Below, piece by piece: positions 44,844 to 54,583 of a stretch of DNA of 60,703 bases. The stretch comes from Legionellaceae bacterium. Lineage in GTDB: Bacteria; Pseudomonadota; Gammaproteobacteria; Legionellales; Legionellaceae. The notes under the pieces were generated by a model. The model had not been told where the DNA came from. It ran no database searches and was given only the letters and a program-made list of their open reading frames with translations. The stretch's first letter is position 1, and each line of letters begins with the position of its first letter. A program made the position numbers and the translations under genes. The stretch lies in contig JARGPO010000008.1 in NCBI GenBank assembly GCA_029213075.1, positions 1-60,703 on the forward strand, in the 5' to 3' direction.

Positions 44844-46439
44844 TTAAAAACTTTCAGAGCTAGCCTTCTCCCAGTCAACCTTATAATAGTCTGGAATATC
44901 ATCCCCAAGAATTTGACCAGGGCTAACATATTCTAATATTTGTGACAAAGGCTTAGACACATTAAAGGAGATACGCTGCATTATATACTCTGGAGACAAG
45001 AGACTAGGGTTAGTTAAACCCATAGCACCAGTAATTTCTAAAAAACTATCCACTGTATTTTTATGATATGAAGTTACATGATGTTTTTTTACATCTACCA
45101 CGAGCCCCCGTTGCAATCGTTTTTTTTGAGTTGCAACCCCTGTTGGGCAAGTATTTGCATTGCATTGCTTAGCCTGCAAGCAACCAACTGACATCATAAA
45201 AGCTCGAGCAGTATTACAAAAATCAGCTCCCATAGCTATTCTTAATACCATGTCATGACCAGTAGCAATTTTACCACTGCAAATTATTCTTATTTTATCT
45301 CGTAGACCAACACCGACTAAAGCATTATTAACAAAATGTAGGGCCGCATTTAGTGGCTCGCCAATATAGTTAGAGAACTCTTGAGGAGCGGCTCCGGTAC
45401 CACCCTCAGCCCCATCAACCGTAATAAAATCTGGAAGAATTTTTGTTTCTAGCATAGCCTTACATATAGCGAAAAACTCTGCCTTACGACCGATACATAA
45501 CTTAAATCCAACAGGCTTACCACCAGATAGCTTCCTAAGTTTTTGTATAAACTCTAACATCCCTTTAGGGGTTGTGAATGCCGTATGTGCTGGTGGAGAA
45601 ATAGCAATTTTTCCCGCCTCTACCTTGCGAATATTAGCAATCTCTTCTGTAACCTTAACTCCAGGTAAAATACCGCCATGCGCAGGTTTAGCCCCTTGCG
45701 ATAATTTAAGTTCAATCATCTTTACTTCATTTCGGGTCGCAGTCTCAATATATAATTTCTCATCAAATCTACCATCTGTTGTTCTACACCCAAAGTATGC
45801 TGTGCCAACTTGAAAGATGATATCTCCTCCTTGCAAGTGATGTTCACTAAGACCTCCTTCACCAGTATTTTGTGCAAAACCACCAGCCTTAGCTCCTAAA
45901 TTAATAGCCTTAACTGCATTTGCAGAAATAGCACCGAAACTCATTGCTGATACGTTGAGCCTTGATGCCAAGTATGGTTTCAAACAATCATCACCACCGA
46001 TTAATAAGCTCGTTTTAACATCTTCGATTGATTTTGGAGACAAAGAATGTAACACCCAATTATAACCATTACGGTAAACATCCCTTGAAGTCCCAAAAGG
46101 AATGGTGTCAGATACATTCTTAGAACGCCTATAAATAAGGGAGCGCACTTCTCGGTTATAAGGACGCTCTTCTTCATCATTAGCAATGAAGTATTGTTGG
46201 ATCTCAGGACGAATAAACTCAAATAAATACCGAAAGTGCCCAACTACTGGGAAGTTTCGCAAAATAGCCTTTCTTTTTTGTAATATGTCATATAGCCAGA
46301 TTCCAAGAATAATCAAGATAAAAGCTGGTACCAGCTCCATTCGGTCAACTAGTATGAATCTAAAACATACTAATAAAAATATTATCCCAAACCCTACAAA
46401 CCACTGTCTTCGCATAATTTCACTCCATTGAGTCTTCAT
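44844..46439 (-). CDS. FMN-binding glutamate synthase family protein (membrane-anchored GltB-like)
   Basis: A 531-residue protein with two N-terminal membrane helices (about 11-50) followed by the FMN-binding TIM barrel of glutamate synthases. Seen are NVSAMSFGAISANAVKAIN, the GEGGLSEHHLQGGDIIFQVG block, FITVDGAEGGTGAAPQEF and the Fe-S-type Cys run GCLQAKQCNANTCPTGVATQ. It lacks the amidotransferase and GXGXG domains of GltB, so it is not a complete glutamate synthase. The stand-alone family has no settled reaction. Single gene on the minus strand, divergent from hmgA. Confidence 0.9.
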   Translation of the reverse strand: MKTQWSEIMRRQWFVGFGIIFLLVCFRFILVDRMELVPAFILIILGIWLYDILQKRKAILRNFPVVGHFRYLFEFIRPEIQQYFIANDEEERPYNREVRSLIYRRSKNVSDTIPFGTSRDVYRNGYNWVLHSLSPKSIEDVKTSLLIGGDDCLKPYLASRLNVSAMSFGAISANAVKAINLGAKAGGFAQNTGEGGLSEHHLQGGDIIFQVGTAYFGCRTTDGRFDEKLYIETATRNEVKMIELKLSQGAKPAHGGILPGVKVTEEIANIRKVEAGKIAISPPAHTAFTTPKGMLEFIQKLRKLSGGKPVGFKLCIGRKAEFFAICKAMLETKILPDFITVDGAEGGTGAAPQEFSNYIGEPLNAALHFVNNALVGVGLRDKIRIICSGKIATGHDMVLRIAMGADFCNTARAFMMSVGCLQAKQCNANTCPTGVATQKKRLQRGLVVDVKKHHVTSYHKNTVDSFLEITGAMGLTNPSLLSPEYIMQRISFNVSKPLSQILEYVSPGQILGDDIPDYYKVDWEKASSESF

Positions 46440-46569
46440 TAAAAATCTAAAGTATTCCTAAGGTAAATGCAATTAAATATAAAAATAACTAAAGAAACCG
46501 TTACGAACTTTACAATCGATAGTTCAATAGACTAGTATCTTTATTCTTTATAATTCAAGGAGACGCAGG

Positions 46570-47802
46570 ATGTATTTATCTGGATTTGGCAATTACCACC
46601 AAACTGAGGCCATAGCAGGTGCGCTTCCAACCGACCAAAACTCTCCTCAAAATTGCAATCTTGGTCTTTTTCCTGAGCAATTAAGTGGCAGCGCTTTTAC
46701 AAGACAGAGACACTGTAATTTACGCTCTTGGCTATATAGAAAACAGCCTTCAGTGGTACATGCTAATTTTGAGTTATACTCCCAATCTATATGCAAACCC
46801 TTTTCAGACAACCAATCTCCAGCCCCTATACGTTGGTCTGCACAAAAGTCATCAAGTGAATCTATAGATTTTCTGTCAGGAATTACTCACATTGCTGGTA
46901 GTGCGAATATTAATTGTTTTATTTATCAAGCAAACAAATCACAAGAAAAAAGCTATTTTAATAATAAAGACGGAGAGTTATTATTTGTACCATATAACGG
47001 TGATATAAGATTAGTTACCGAATTTGGGGTACTAGAAATATCTCCTGGATCAATTGCTGTAATTCCCCGCGGCGTAGTATTTAAAATTGAACTTAGATCA
47101 GCAACTGCTGCAGGATATTTAGCTGAAAACAAGGGTCTTCCCTTAACTCTTCCACAACTTGGACCAATTGGAGCCAATGGACTAGCAAACCCAAGACACT
47201 TTTTATACCCAACCGCCGCTTTCGAAGATATTGATGATGAAGTTAAAATATATAGTAAATATCAAGATAAATTGTGGGTTTCAAAAAGCAGTACATCGCC
47301 AATTAATGTTGTTGCCTGGCATGGTAATTATGCCCCCTACTCTTATGATTTATCATTATTTAACACTATCAATACTGTTAGCTTTGATCATCCAGATCCA
47401 TCTATTTTCACTGTTTTGACTTCGGAAAGTGAAGTTCCTGGTGTGGCCAATCTTGATTTTGTTATTTTTCCCCCAAGATGGATGGTAGCCGAGAATTCTT
47501 TTAGACCTCCATATTTTCATCGTAATATTATGAGTGAACTAATGGGACTTGTAGTAGGAGAATATGATGCTAAGGCTGAGGGATTTGAAGTTGGCGGAAT
47601 TAGTATTCACAATTGTATGACACCACATGGTCCAGATAGCCTTTCCTACAGTCAGGCTGTTAATAGTGAATTAAAGCCGACATATTATAAAGATACATTA
47701 GCATTTATGCTTGAAACTAAAGATCCATGGTCCTACACAGATAGCGCCTTTGATAGTTCTACTAGACAAGAAAATTATACTGATTGTTGGCAAGGGTTTT
47801 AG
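46570..47802 (+). CDS. hmgA: Homogentisate 1,2-dioxygenase
   Basis: Opens the ring of homogentisate to maleylacetoacetate in tyrosine and phenylalanine catabolism, using non-haem iron. [19 protein letters not shown] is the N-terminal signature. The iron ligands His317, Glu323 ([11 protein letters not shown]) and His353 (MTPHGPD) have the spacing of the human enzyme (335, 341, 371). At 410 residues it is slightly short of the usual 430-445. CAAGGAGA precedes the ATG. The hpd and maiA genes are not nearby; a fumarylacetoacetase-family gene lies 7 kb away. Converges on rpoS. Confidence 0.96.
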   Translation: MYLSGFGNYHQTEAIAGALPTDQNSPQNCNLGLFPEQLSGSAFTRQRHCNLRSWLYRKQPSVVHANFELYSQSICKPFSDNQSPAPIRWSAQKSSSESIDFLSGITHIAGSANINCFIYQANKSQEKSYFNNKDGELLFVPYNGDIRLVTEFGVLEISPGSIAVIPRGVVFKIELRSATAAGYLAENKGLPLTLPQLGPIGANGLANPRHFLYPTAAFEDIDDEVKIYSKYQDKLWVSKSSTSPINVVAWHGNYAPYSYDLSLFNTINTVSFDHPDPSIFTVLTSESEVPGVANLDFVIFPPRWMVAENSFRPPYFHRNIMSELMGLVVGEYDAKAEGFEVGGISIHNCMTPHGPDSLSYSQAVNSELKPTYYKDTLAFMLETKDPWSYTDSAFDSSTRQENYTDCWQGF

Positions 47803-47816
47803 TTTTAAATAGTTTT

Positions 47817-47855
47817 CCACGTTCCCTTTTTAATACAAGGAACGTGGATGTTTTA
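47817..47855 (+). terminator. Terminator between hmgA and rpoS
   Basis: CCACGTTCC and GGAACGTGG form a perfect 9-bp stem (47817-47847) followed by ATGTTTTAT on the plus strand. It lies in the 64-base convergent gap and mainly fits hmgA. Confidence 0.7.
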
Positions 47856-47866
47856 TAGAATATAAC

Positions 47867-48901
47867 CTAGAACAAATCGTCTTGCGTTAAGCCAGACTTC
47901 TCAAGCAACTTGCGTAAGGTTTTTAATGCCTCTACTTGAATTTGACGAACCCTTTCACGTGTTAGGCTAATTTCAGCTCCTACCTCTTCAAGTGTTGCTT
48001 TCTCAAATCCACGTAACCCAAATCTCCTGGAAATAACTTGACATTGATTGTAGGTTAACTCGTCAAGCAACTCCTCAATCTGACCACGCAAACTTTCATC
48101 AGTTAATAAAATAGCTGGATTAGCACTATTCTCATCAGGAATAGTATCAAGAAGTGACTTACCTTCATCGTTACCAATAGAACTATCATATGATGTTACT
48201 TTGTCATTTAGACAAAATAATTTCTCAACATCTTCCATCGGAACATCTAACATATCTGCAATTTCTTCTGCTGATGGCTCATGATCTAGCTTTTGAGTTA
48301 GCTGTCTCGCTGCTCTTAAATAGACATTAAGCTCTTTTAATACATGGATTGGAAGACGAATTGTGCGGGTTTGGTTCATAATAGCCCGCTCGATTGTTTG
48401 TCTAATCCACCATGTAGCATATGTTGAAAATCTAAATCCTCTGGTTGGGTCAAATTTTTCTACAGATTTCATCAGACCTAAGTTACCTTCCTCAATTAAA
48501 TCTAATAAAGGTAAACCGCGATGCAAATATCTACGAGATATTTTAACAACCAACCTCAAGTTTGACTCAATCATTTTTTTTCGCGCAGCACCATCACCTT
48601 TTAGAGATAACTGTGCATAGTGAACTTCTTCCTCAGCAGTTAGTAAAGGAGAAAATCCAATTTCATTCAAATATAATTGCGTAGCATCAAGATTTTTAGA
48701 TAACTTTTTCCCACCATGTTGGTAAGATGGAAAAGCATCCTTATCACTAAAATCATGATTAGTAGAGCTTACTTTTTCATCTCCATCAGATGAGTTATCT
48801 TTATCATTCTCATCATCCATATTATCTCCATCAATCATTGATGCTTTTATTTCCTCATTTTCAGAGCCTTCTCTACCTGTAACTGGTTCAGTATTATCCA
48901 T
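47867..48901 (-). CDS. rpoS: RNA polymerase sigma factor RpoS
   Basis: A 344-residue stationary-phase sigma factor. After an acidic 75-residue N-terminal region come region 1.2 ([20 protein letters not shown]), region 2 ([40 protein letters not shown]), region 3 ([20 protein letters not shown]) and region 4 ([35 protein letters not shown]). The acidic, Asp/Ser-rich head is longer than in E. coli. nlpD lies directly upstream, and rpoS promoters commonly sit inside nlpD. In Legionella and Coxiella RpoS governs developmental switching, which may hold here. Confidence 0.95.
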   Translation of the reverse strand: MDNTEPVTGREGSENEEIKASMIDGDNMDDENDKDNSSDGDEKVSSTNHDFSDKDAFPSYQHGGKKLSKNLDATQLYLNEIGFSPLLTAEEEVHYAQLSLKGDGAARKKMIESNLRLVVKISRRYLHRGLPLLDLIEEGNLGLMKSVEKFDPTRGFRFSTYATWWIRQTIERAIMNQTRTIRLPIHVLKELNVYLRAARQLTQKLDHEPSAEEIADMLDVPMEDVEKLFCLNDKVTSYDSSIGNDEGKSLLDTIPDENSANPAILLTDESLRGQIEELLDELTYNQCQVISRRFGLRGFEKATLEEVGAEISLTRERVRQIQVEALKTLRKLLEKSGLTQDDLF

Positions 48902-48979
48902 ATCTTATACTCCCACAAAAGGTTCTTTCTAATAAATTAACTGAAAAGAAGAGCAAAAGCAATTATCATTAGTTCCATA

Positions 48980-49660
48980 CTAAAGATAACGAAGAGGATT
49001 TACCGGTTGTCCTTTCTTACGAATTTCAAAATGAACACCATAATATTTTCGGCCTATTACCCCCATTTCAGCAATTACTTGACCAGATTTCACATGGTCA
49101 CCTTCTGCCACTAGATTGCGAGCGTTATTTCCATAAGCGGTTAAAAAAGAGTTGTTATGTTTGATTATGATTAAATTACCATAGTTTGTAAGCCCATTGC
49201 CTGCATAGGCAACAACACCATTTGTGGATGCATAAATTTTCTGACCTTTCTTTCCAGAAATGTTAATTCCTTTCTTCCCCTGCTTAGGCGCAAATCTTGA
49301 TGCTACCTTACCCTTAGCAGGCCAACGCCAAGTATCTTTGCTATTACTAACTATTTTTGCTTTTCGATTAGATAGCTGAACTGGAGGAGAAGGAGTTCGG
49401 TATATTTTTTGTTTTAAATTAATTACTTGACCAATAGATAAAATATAAGGACTACGTAAATTGTTACTTTTTGCTAGTTGTCGATAATCTGCGTCATATC
49501 GAAAAGCAATAGAATATAAAGTATCACCTTTTTTAACAATATGACGAGAAGCTGTTGAGTCTACAGGATTCCAGATTGACTCAACAACAGGGGCAAGAGT
49601 ATCTCGAGGGCCACATGACTGCAACCCCAAGATTAAAAGCAATAAAATCCATTTGCTCAT
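48980..49660 (-). CDS. nlpD: NlpD-like LysM/M23 lipoprotein (amidase activator)
   Basis: A 226-residue outer-membrane lipoprotein. The signal peptide ends in a lipobox with Cys16 (LGLQSCG). One LysM domain (about 40-83, HIVKKGDTLYSIAFRYDADY) is followed by an M23 fold (about 125-225). The zinc ligands of active LytM enzymes are missing (GINISG in place of the HxGxD type), as expected for NlpD, which activates AmiC rather than cutting peptidoglycan itself. It lies 78 bases upstream of rpoS. Confidence 0.93.
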   Translation of the reverse strand: MSKWILLLLILGLQSCGPRDTLAPVVESIWNPVDSTASRHIVKKGDTLYSIAFRYDADYRQLAKSNNLRSPYILSIGQVINLKQKIYRTPSPPVQLSNRKAKIVSNSKDTWRWPAKGKVASRFAPKQGKKGINISGKKGQKIYASTNGVVAYAGNGLTNYGNLIIIKHNNSFLTAYGNNARNLVAEGDHVKSGQVIAEMGVIGRKYYGVHFEIRKKGQPVNPLRYL

Positions 49661-49666
49661 GTTTTG

Positions 49667-50248
49667 CTATATCCATTTATATATACAATATCCAACTATT
49701 GAAACAAGAATTAGGGCATAACCAATAATATCAACGTAACGACGCAGATTTTTTTCAAGGGTATCACCTGCATAAAATAAGATACCAGAAACCAAGAAAA
49801 ATCTCATTCCTCTACCAATTATCGAACCGATAATAAACACAAACATTGGAACATGCATTGCACCAGCGGTTATTGTGAAAATTTTATAGGGAAAAGGCGT
49901 AAACCCAGCAAAAATAACGAGCCAGACACTACTATGACTTAGCCACTCCTTAAGATTAATGTAATGATTAGCAAAAGATGAATCAAGAAGATAAGGCTCA
50001 ATAAAAGTTATTGCATACATCCCAATATAATAACCAAGTATACCACCTGCCACTGAAAATAAAGTGGCTATCAAGGCGTAATACCAAGACTTTTTAGGAG
50101 TGGCTAAGCCCATACTTATTAACATCATGTCAGGAGGAATCGGGAAAAAACAAGATTCAACAAAAGATACACCGGCTAAGTAATAGCGAGCATGCCTATG
50201 TCCAGACCAGAAGATTGTTCTGTCGTACAAATAAGAAAATATTTTCAT
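49667..50248 (-). CDS. DedA/SNARE-associated family membrane protein (YqaA-like)
   Basis: A 193-residue inner-membrane protein with about five hydrophobic segments. ESCFFPIPPDMMLISMGL and the FAGFTPFPYKIFTITAGAM block mark the VTT/DedA fold, whose members scramble or flip lipids and affect membrane potential. It overlaps surE by four bases and lies six bases before nlpD, so surE-yqaA-nlpD-rpoS looks like one operon. Confidence 0.88.
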   Translation of the reverse strand: MKIFSYLYDRTIFWSGHRHARYYLAGVSFVESCFFPIPPDMMLISMGLATPKKSWYYALIATLFSVAGGILGYYIGMYAITFIEPYLLDSSFANHYINLKEWLSHSSVWLVIFAGFTPFPYKIFTITAGAMHVPMFVFIIGSIIGRGMRFFLVSGILFYAGDTLEKNLRRYVDIIGYALILVSIVGYCIYKWI

Positions 50249-51003
50249 GATTTTAATTTAATTCCATCTGTCCAAGAAGATATATTATTAAATACTTTAT
50301 AGTTAGTCATATCAAGGTGCAAGGGAGTAATTGACACAAACCCTCTATTTACTGCATAAAAATCTGTCCCAGGGCCTGCATCGGCCTCCTCACCTTGTTG
50401 TCCTATCCAAAATATCTCTCTGCCTCGAGGGTCTAGAAGTTTTTGCGTTTTTTCAGAATTATGACGTGTACCAAGTCTAGTTATTTCAATTCCATTAATT
50501 TCTTCTAATGGCAAATCAGGAACATTAACATTTAACATGGTCTGCATGGGTAATGGATTATGCGTGACTTGATTTACAATTTGTGACGCTACAACAGCTG
50601 CTGTTGAATAGTGTTGTACATCTTTACTAACACAAGAAATAGCAAGAGATGAAAGTCCTAAATTACAACCCTCCATTGCAGCGGCAATCGTACCAGAATA
50701 CAAGACATCATCACCTAGGTTAGCCCCATCATTTATCCCTGAAACCACCACATCAAACTTATGATCAAAATAACCGGTTAAAGCTAAGTGAACACAATCT
50801 GTAGGTGTTCCATCTACACAATGAGAACCATTTTCTAATTGCCTTATTCGCAAAGGGTTTAGGAGAGTTAAAGAATTACTTGCTCCACTCCTATTACGCT
50901 CAGGAGCCAAAACATTTATTTCTGCAATCTTAGCCATTTCAATTCGAAGAGCCTCAATCCCTGGAGCCAATACACCATCATCATTACTAATTAAAATCCG
51001 CAT
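50245..51003 (-). CDS. surE: 5'-nucleotidase SurE
   Basis: A 252-residue metal-dependent nucleoside monophosphate phosphatase linked to stationary-phase survival. MRILISNDDGVLAPGIEAL carries the metal-binding ND-D residues, followed by LAPERNRSGASNSLTL and the VVSGINDGANLGDDVLYSG block. Length and motifs are normal. First gene of the surE-yqaA-nlpD-rpoS run; overlaps the next gene by four bases. Confidence 0.97.
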   Translation of the reverse strand: MRILISNDDGVLAPGIEALRIEMAKIAEINVLAPERNRSGASNSLTLLNPLRIRQLENGSHCVDGTPTDCVHLALTGYFDHKFDVVVSGINDGANLGDDVLYSGTIAAAMEGCNLGLSSLAISCVSKDVQHYSTAAVVASQIVNQVTHNPLPMQTMLNVNVPDLPLEEINGIEITRLGTRHNSEKTQKLLDPRGREIFWIGQQGEEADAGPGTDFYAVNRGFVSITPLHLDMTNYKVFNNISSWTDGIKLKS

Positions 51004-51027
51004 AGAATAATTCCTTTATATACTCAT

Positions 51028-51408
51028 CTAGTGCTTAACTGGTGATTCAAGCCACTTTATTATTGCTAGACGTTCATTAATATCTTGTTGATTTTTATTG
51101 ATTTCAGCAAGTAATTCCACATCATTTTGCTGTTTATTTTCTAAATCAATCATTTTTGCTAACTTTTCTTGCATTTTTAGAATTGTTATACCATATCCTT
51201 GTGGATCTAATTGTAGGGAAATAGCCAAATCATTAATATGAGAGGCTATTCCATTTAGCTCATCACAGCTGACCCCGTTTAAATGTTTTTTTGGGCAGCT
51301 GGTTAGCTCTTTTTGAATTTTTTGCGGATTCATTTTATAAAAATTCGCATCCTCAGCAAAAGCCGAACAACTCAAAAAAAAGACTAAATAAACTAATTTT
51401 CTTAACAT
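51028..51408 (-). CDS. Small exported hypothetical protein, 126 aa
   Basis: No family recognised. A signal peptide is clear (LRKLVYLVFFLSCSAFAEDA, cleavage after AFA). The mature part has two Cys (CPKKHLNGVSC) that may form a disulfide, and a helical C-terminal half with coiled-coil character (MQEKLAKMIDLENKQQNDVE). It lies three bases after the RhlE-like helicase stop and 24 bases before surE, so it is probably in the same transcript. Probable periplasmic location. Confidence 0.65.
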   Translation of the reverse strand: MLRKLVYLVFFLSCSAFAEDANFYKMNPQKIQKELTSCPKKHLNGVSCDELNGIASHINDLAISLQLDPQGYGITILKMQEKLAKMIDLENKQQNDVELLAEINKNQQDINERLAIIKWLESPVKH

Positions 51409-51411
51409 TAT

Positions 51412-52680
51412 CTAAGCTCTCCTGGTCGATTTTCCAGAACTCTTTCTAGATTGAAATTGTCTGTTCTTACCATTATAACTACTTGAGTTATTATTGGAAC
51501 GGCGCTGAATCGGTTTTTTTGCAACAGGATTAACAGGCAGGTTATGTTTTGGCTCAAAATCCTCTACTTCTATCCGCTCAATTTTACGTTTAATTAATCT
51601 TTCAATCTCTTGTAACTGTCCAACTTCATCAGCACAAACCAATGAAACAGCACAACCAGAAGCCCCTGCTCGACCGGTTCTACCTATTCTATGAACATAA
51701 TCTTCAGCCACTTGTGGAAGATCAAAGTTTACAACAGAAGGTAAATCGTCAATATCTATACCTCGTGCAGCAATGTCGGTTGCTACTAAAATATGTACTT
51801 TCCCATTTTTAAAGTCATTCAATGCTTTTGTTCTTTGTGATTGACTTTTATTACCATGAATTGCCAATGCATCAATACCATCTACGGCGAGGAGTTTTAC
51901 TAATTTATTTGCACCATGCTTGGTTCTTGCAAAAACTAAAGCCTGATCCCAATTCTCATTTCTGATTAAATGACTAAGCAAATCAGCTTTCCTTGCTTTA
52001 TCTACAGGATGAACTTTCTGATTTACGCTAGCAGCGGCTTCATTGCGAGGAGCAACACTAATCTCAACTGGCTTATCTAAAAACTCTTTTGCTAGATGGC
52101 AAATTTCTTTAGAAAAAGTTGCTGAAAACAATAACGTCTGCTTAACTTTTGGCAGCTTAGACATTATACGTTTGATATCATTAATGAATCCCATATCTAG
52201 CATTCTATCAGCTTCATCCAAAACTAGTGTTTTTACATTATCAAAACGGACCGCTCTTTGTTGATATAAATCTAGCAATCTTCCAGGAGTAGCTACTAGA
52301 ATATCTAATCCACCACGTAGCTTCATCATTTGTGGATTTATTTTCACTCCTCCAAACACAGCTGCCGTTCGCAACTTAGGTAAATACTTTCCGTACAAAC
52401 ATACGCTATCATGGATTTGTGATGCCAATTCTCTTGTAGGAGCTAAGATTAAGATGCTAATTTGATTGCTACCAGACACCGGCATCGTGGATAATCGGTG
52501 TAATAATGGCAAACTAAATCCTGCTGTTTTTCCGGTACCTGTTTGCGCAGATGCTAATAAGTCTTTTCCAGATAAAACATTTGGAATTGCTTGAACTTGA
52601 ATTGGGGTGGGAGTAGAGTAGTTTTGCTCCAATACGGCCCGTAATATAGGCTCTGACAAGCCGAGATCTTTAAACAACAT
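51412..52680 (-). CDS. DEAD-box RNA helicase, RhlE type
   Basis: An ATP-dependent RNA helicase of 422 residues. From the ATG at 52680 ([13 protein letters not shown]) it shows the Q motif ([11 protein letters not shown]), [51 protein letters not shown] and [10 protein letters not shown]. The C-terminal tail is basic and Asn/Ser-rich ([15 protein letters not shown]), typical of RhlE-like proteins in RNA decay or ribosome assembly. AGGAAA precedes this ATG; a longer frame from 52728 is not needed. The small exported protein and surE follow. Confidence 0.93.
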   Translation of the reverse strand: MLFKDLGLSEPILRAVLEQNYSTPTPIQVQAIPNVLSGKDLLASAQTGTGKTAGFSLPLLHRLSTMPVSGSNQISILILAPTRELASQIHDSVCLYGKYLPKLRTAAVFGGVKINPQMMKLRGGLDILVATPGRLLDLYQQRAVRFDNVKTLVLDEADRMLDMGFINDIKRIMSKLPKVKQTLLFSATFSKEICHLAKEFLDKPVEISVAPRNEAAASVNQKVHPVDKARKADLLSHLIRNENWDQALVFARTKHGANKLVKLLAVDGIDALAIHGNKSQSQRTKALNDFKNGKVHILVATDIAARGIDIDDLPSVVNFDLPQVAEDYVHRIGRTGRAGASGCAVSLVCADEVGQLQEIERLIKRKIERIEVEDFEPKHNLPVNPVAKKPIQRRSNNNSSSYNGKNRQFQSRKSSGKSTRRA

Positions 52681-52770
52681 GATTAAGTTTCCTAATAATC
52701 TATAATTTTGATCCAAATCATACCACAAGATTAAACTTTAATCATTAAATCAATAATATTTACTCCATCC

Positions 52771-52905
52771 GAATTACTTGGTCAGACCTGTTCGGACCAT
52801 CTAATGACTTTCAAAATCAATCCAGCTGGATAACCCGCATAAAGCGGGTTACGTAGGTATTAAGGGTATCTTCTAACAACAATTATCGGTAAATTGCCAA
52901 CACAT
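52771..52905. repeat. Dispersed repeat core, copy 3 (no terminal repeats)
   Basis: It carries the same two hairpins as copies 1 and 2: 52779-52799 (TGGTCAGA/TCGGACCA, one mismatch) and 52831-52851 (TAACCCGC/GCGGGTTA, perfect). A module like that at 71-110 lies to the right (52865-52905) rather than to the left. The CAGGGCAA termini are not found on either side, so this is either a relic or a different arrangement. It sits between the helicase promoter region and the 3' end of the 538-residue gene. Confidence 0.6.
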
Positions 52906-52906
52906 C

Positions 52907-54490
52907 CTATTTATCAGGAGTAATACTTTTTAAAATACCTAGCAACTTTTCAGTACCATCTTCAATCATGTCCTCAAGCGGGACTTTAAAAAATCTATCT
53001 CTAGATTTGGAATAATCAGGCTCTGAATTAAAGAATTTTGAAATTGCTTTTCTAATAATCTTATAACATAAATATAAGCTTGGAAAAGAAACCAGGCTCA
53101 CAGCAAGTTTATTTTCTGCATCAGAGATTTTTTGTATGCACTCCTCCATGGTAATATCCCCAACCATTTTTTTATAACAAGTATCGCAAACTAAACTTTG
53201 ATACTGATTAATTGCTTGAGAATTGAATTTACCAGACTTTTTTTCATTACGAATATAGTTACATACTTCACCAACCTCATTAATTACATCTACTAATAAA
53301 AGTATCTCATTTTGTAGCTCAGCATCGCCACACAGAATATAAGAGGTTATCTCGGAAGATAATTGTGGCATATAATTAGAAAGGTGATAGATTGCGTAAG
53401 ATTTTTGTTTCCATTTAGGATCTGATTTAATTGTAACCAAATCTTCTGGTGCAACTATCTTCTCAGTAAGTAGTCTTTGCTCAATATACATTGACAGTGC
53501 TTTATAATAATATGGATCTTCCTGAAAATTTGACTCAGTATATGCTCCAAATATTGGCTGCTTTAATGAGTCTGGGGTGAAATAACAAGGACTTTCATTA
53601 AAAAACTGCGCGGCATACCAATATAAAATCCATCCTTCATCTTTTATATTAAGCTTTTCTTCATTACAAACAAATGATTTTAAAGCATAACGCATATGAT
53701 AGGCCATTGGCGACGAGCTGAGCTTAAGCTCTGGATCATATTTTTGACGCATCCGATTTAAAAGACCGGATGTACTTGGCTTATGTCTTTTTTTACCTCT
53801 GTGGGATTCGAAGTGATCTTGGTGGGGAAGTGCGTAGATGTGTGGGCTCACCCTTGGTTTTGTTGTATCGTTTGCAAATAAGGGAACCGTTTGCCAGAAA
53901 TACTCTCGTTCTATTATTGAGCTGTTTAAATGATACTCACCATAAAAACCATAAAACTGCCTAAGGTTTTTTATTTCCGAACAGTCAGCTTCTTTTTTCT
54001 GTTGCTTAGAATTAAACCACTTAATACCTTTGCCAACCACTGGTTGATCGACTGCCAAATACAATGGAATATCTAGTCTATCAAGTATTTTTGCTTGTTG
54101 AATAGCCGTCCATGCTCCGCGGCTGAATCCAGAAAGAGTTATACCATCAACTGCAACAGTTTTAGTAGTACAGTCAAGGGTAGATTCCTTGTTAGTAGCG
54201 CCTTTTTTTTGTTCTGAAATTATAACTGAGCCACCAAATTCTTCCTTCAATTTTTCTATATCTAGAGTTACCACACCATTACTAGACTTAAATAACTTAT
54301 CGATTTTGCCAGTCACAATTCCTAGATTAGGATTTATAGCCCCACCACCTACTAATGGCGACTGGCAACCATCGATATATATTTTTATAACATCATCATC
54401 TGGCTGAAAATCTGTAAATACAGAGTCATTTTCATAATAACCTGTAGCAGTTTCATTTGTTCCTGCAAAAAAGAACATCACCTTAGGCAT
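52907..54490 (-). CDS. Hypothetical protein with alpha/beta-hydrolase-like elbow, 527 aa (effector candidate)
   Basis: Family not securely recognised. From the ATG at 54490 it starts MPKVMFFFAGTNETATGY, a strand and oxyanion-type loop like those of lipase-type hydrolases. ITLSGFSRGAWTAIQQAK (about 128-145) is a G-x-S-x-G nucleophile elbow with the following helix. Asp in LAVDQPVVG and His in LPHQDHFESHRG could complete a triad. The C-terminal half is helical and without motifs. There is no signal peptide. Similar layouts occur among secreted lipases and hydrolase effectors, so a host- or competitor-directed role is possible; this is inference. Confidence 0.65.
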   Translation of the reverse strand: MPKVMFFFAGTNETATGYYENDSVFTDFQPDDDVIKIYIDGCQSPLVGGGAINPNLGIVTGKIDKLFKSSNGVVTLDIEKLKEEFGGSVIISEQKKGATNKESTLDCTTKTVAVDGITLSGFSRGAWTAIQQAKILDRLDIPLYLAVDQPVVGKGIKWFNSKQQKKEADCSEIKNLRQFYGFYGEYHLNSSIIEREYFWQTVPLFANDTTKPRVSPHIYALPHQDHFESHRGKKRHKPSTSGLLNRMRQKYDPELKLSSSPMAYHMRYALKSFVCNEEKLNIKDEGWILYWYAAQFFNESPCYFTPDSLKQPIFGAYTESNFQEDPYYYKALSMYIEQRLLTEKIVAPEDLVTIKSDPKWKQKSYAIYHLSNYMPQLSSEITSYILCGDAELQNEILLLVDVINEVGEVCNYIRNEKKSGKFNSQAINQYQSLVCDTCYKKMVGDITMEECIQKISDAENKLAVSLVSFPSLYLCYKIIRKAISKFFNSEPDYSKSRDRFFKVPLEDMIEDGTEKLLGILKSITPDK

Positions 54491-54555
54491 AAATATAGCT
54501 CTATTTGAATTTATATAATACAATTATAGACTATTTAAAACCAAAGGCGAGTTGC

Positions 54556-54583
54556 ACCTAAAAGTAATTAATTACTTTTAGGT
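54556..54583. repeat. Perfect 28-bp palindrome at the 3' end of a small membrane gene
   Basis: ACCTAAAAGTAATT is followed directly by its exact inverse, giving 14-bp arms with no spacer. It includes the stop codon at 54568. On the plus strand TTCTTTTTT follows the stem. On the minus strand, where the gene lies, no T run follows, so it would be an mRNA 3' hairpin rather than a standard terminator. Confidence 0.6.

Noticed and set aside
49660-49667. Inactive-looking M23 domain in NlpD as a pseudogene sign
   Set aside because: Loss of zinc ligands is normal for NlpD/EnvC-type amidase activators, and the frame is intact.
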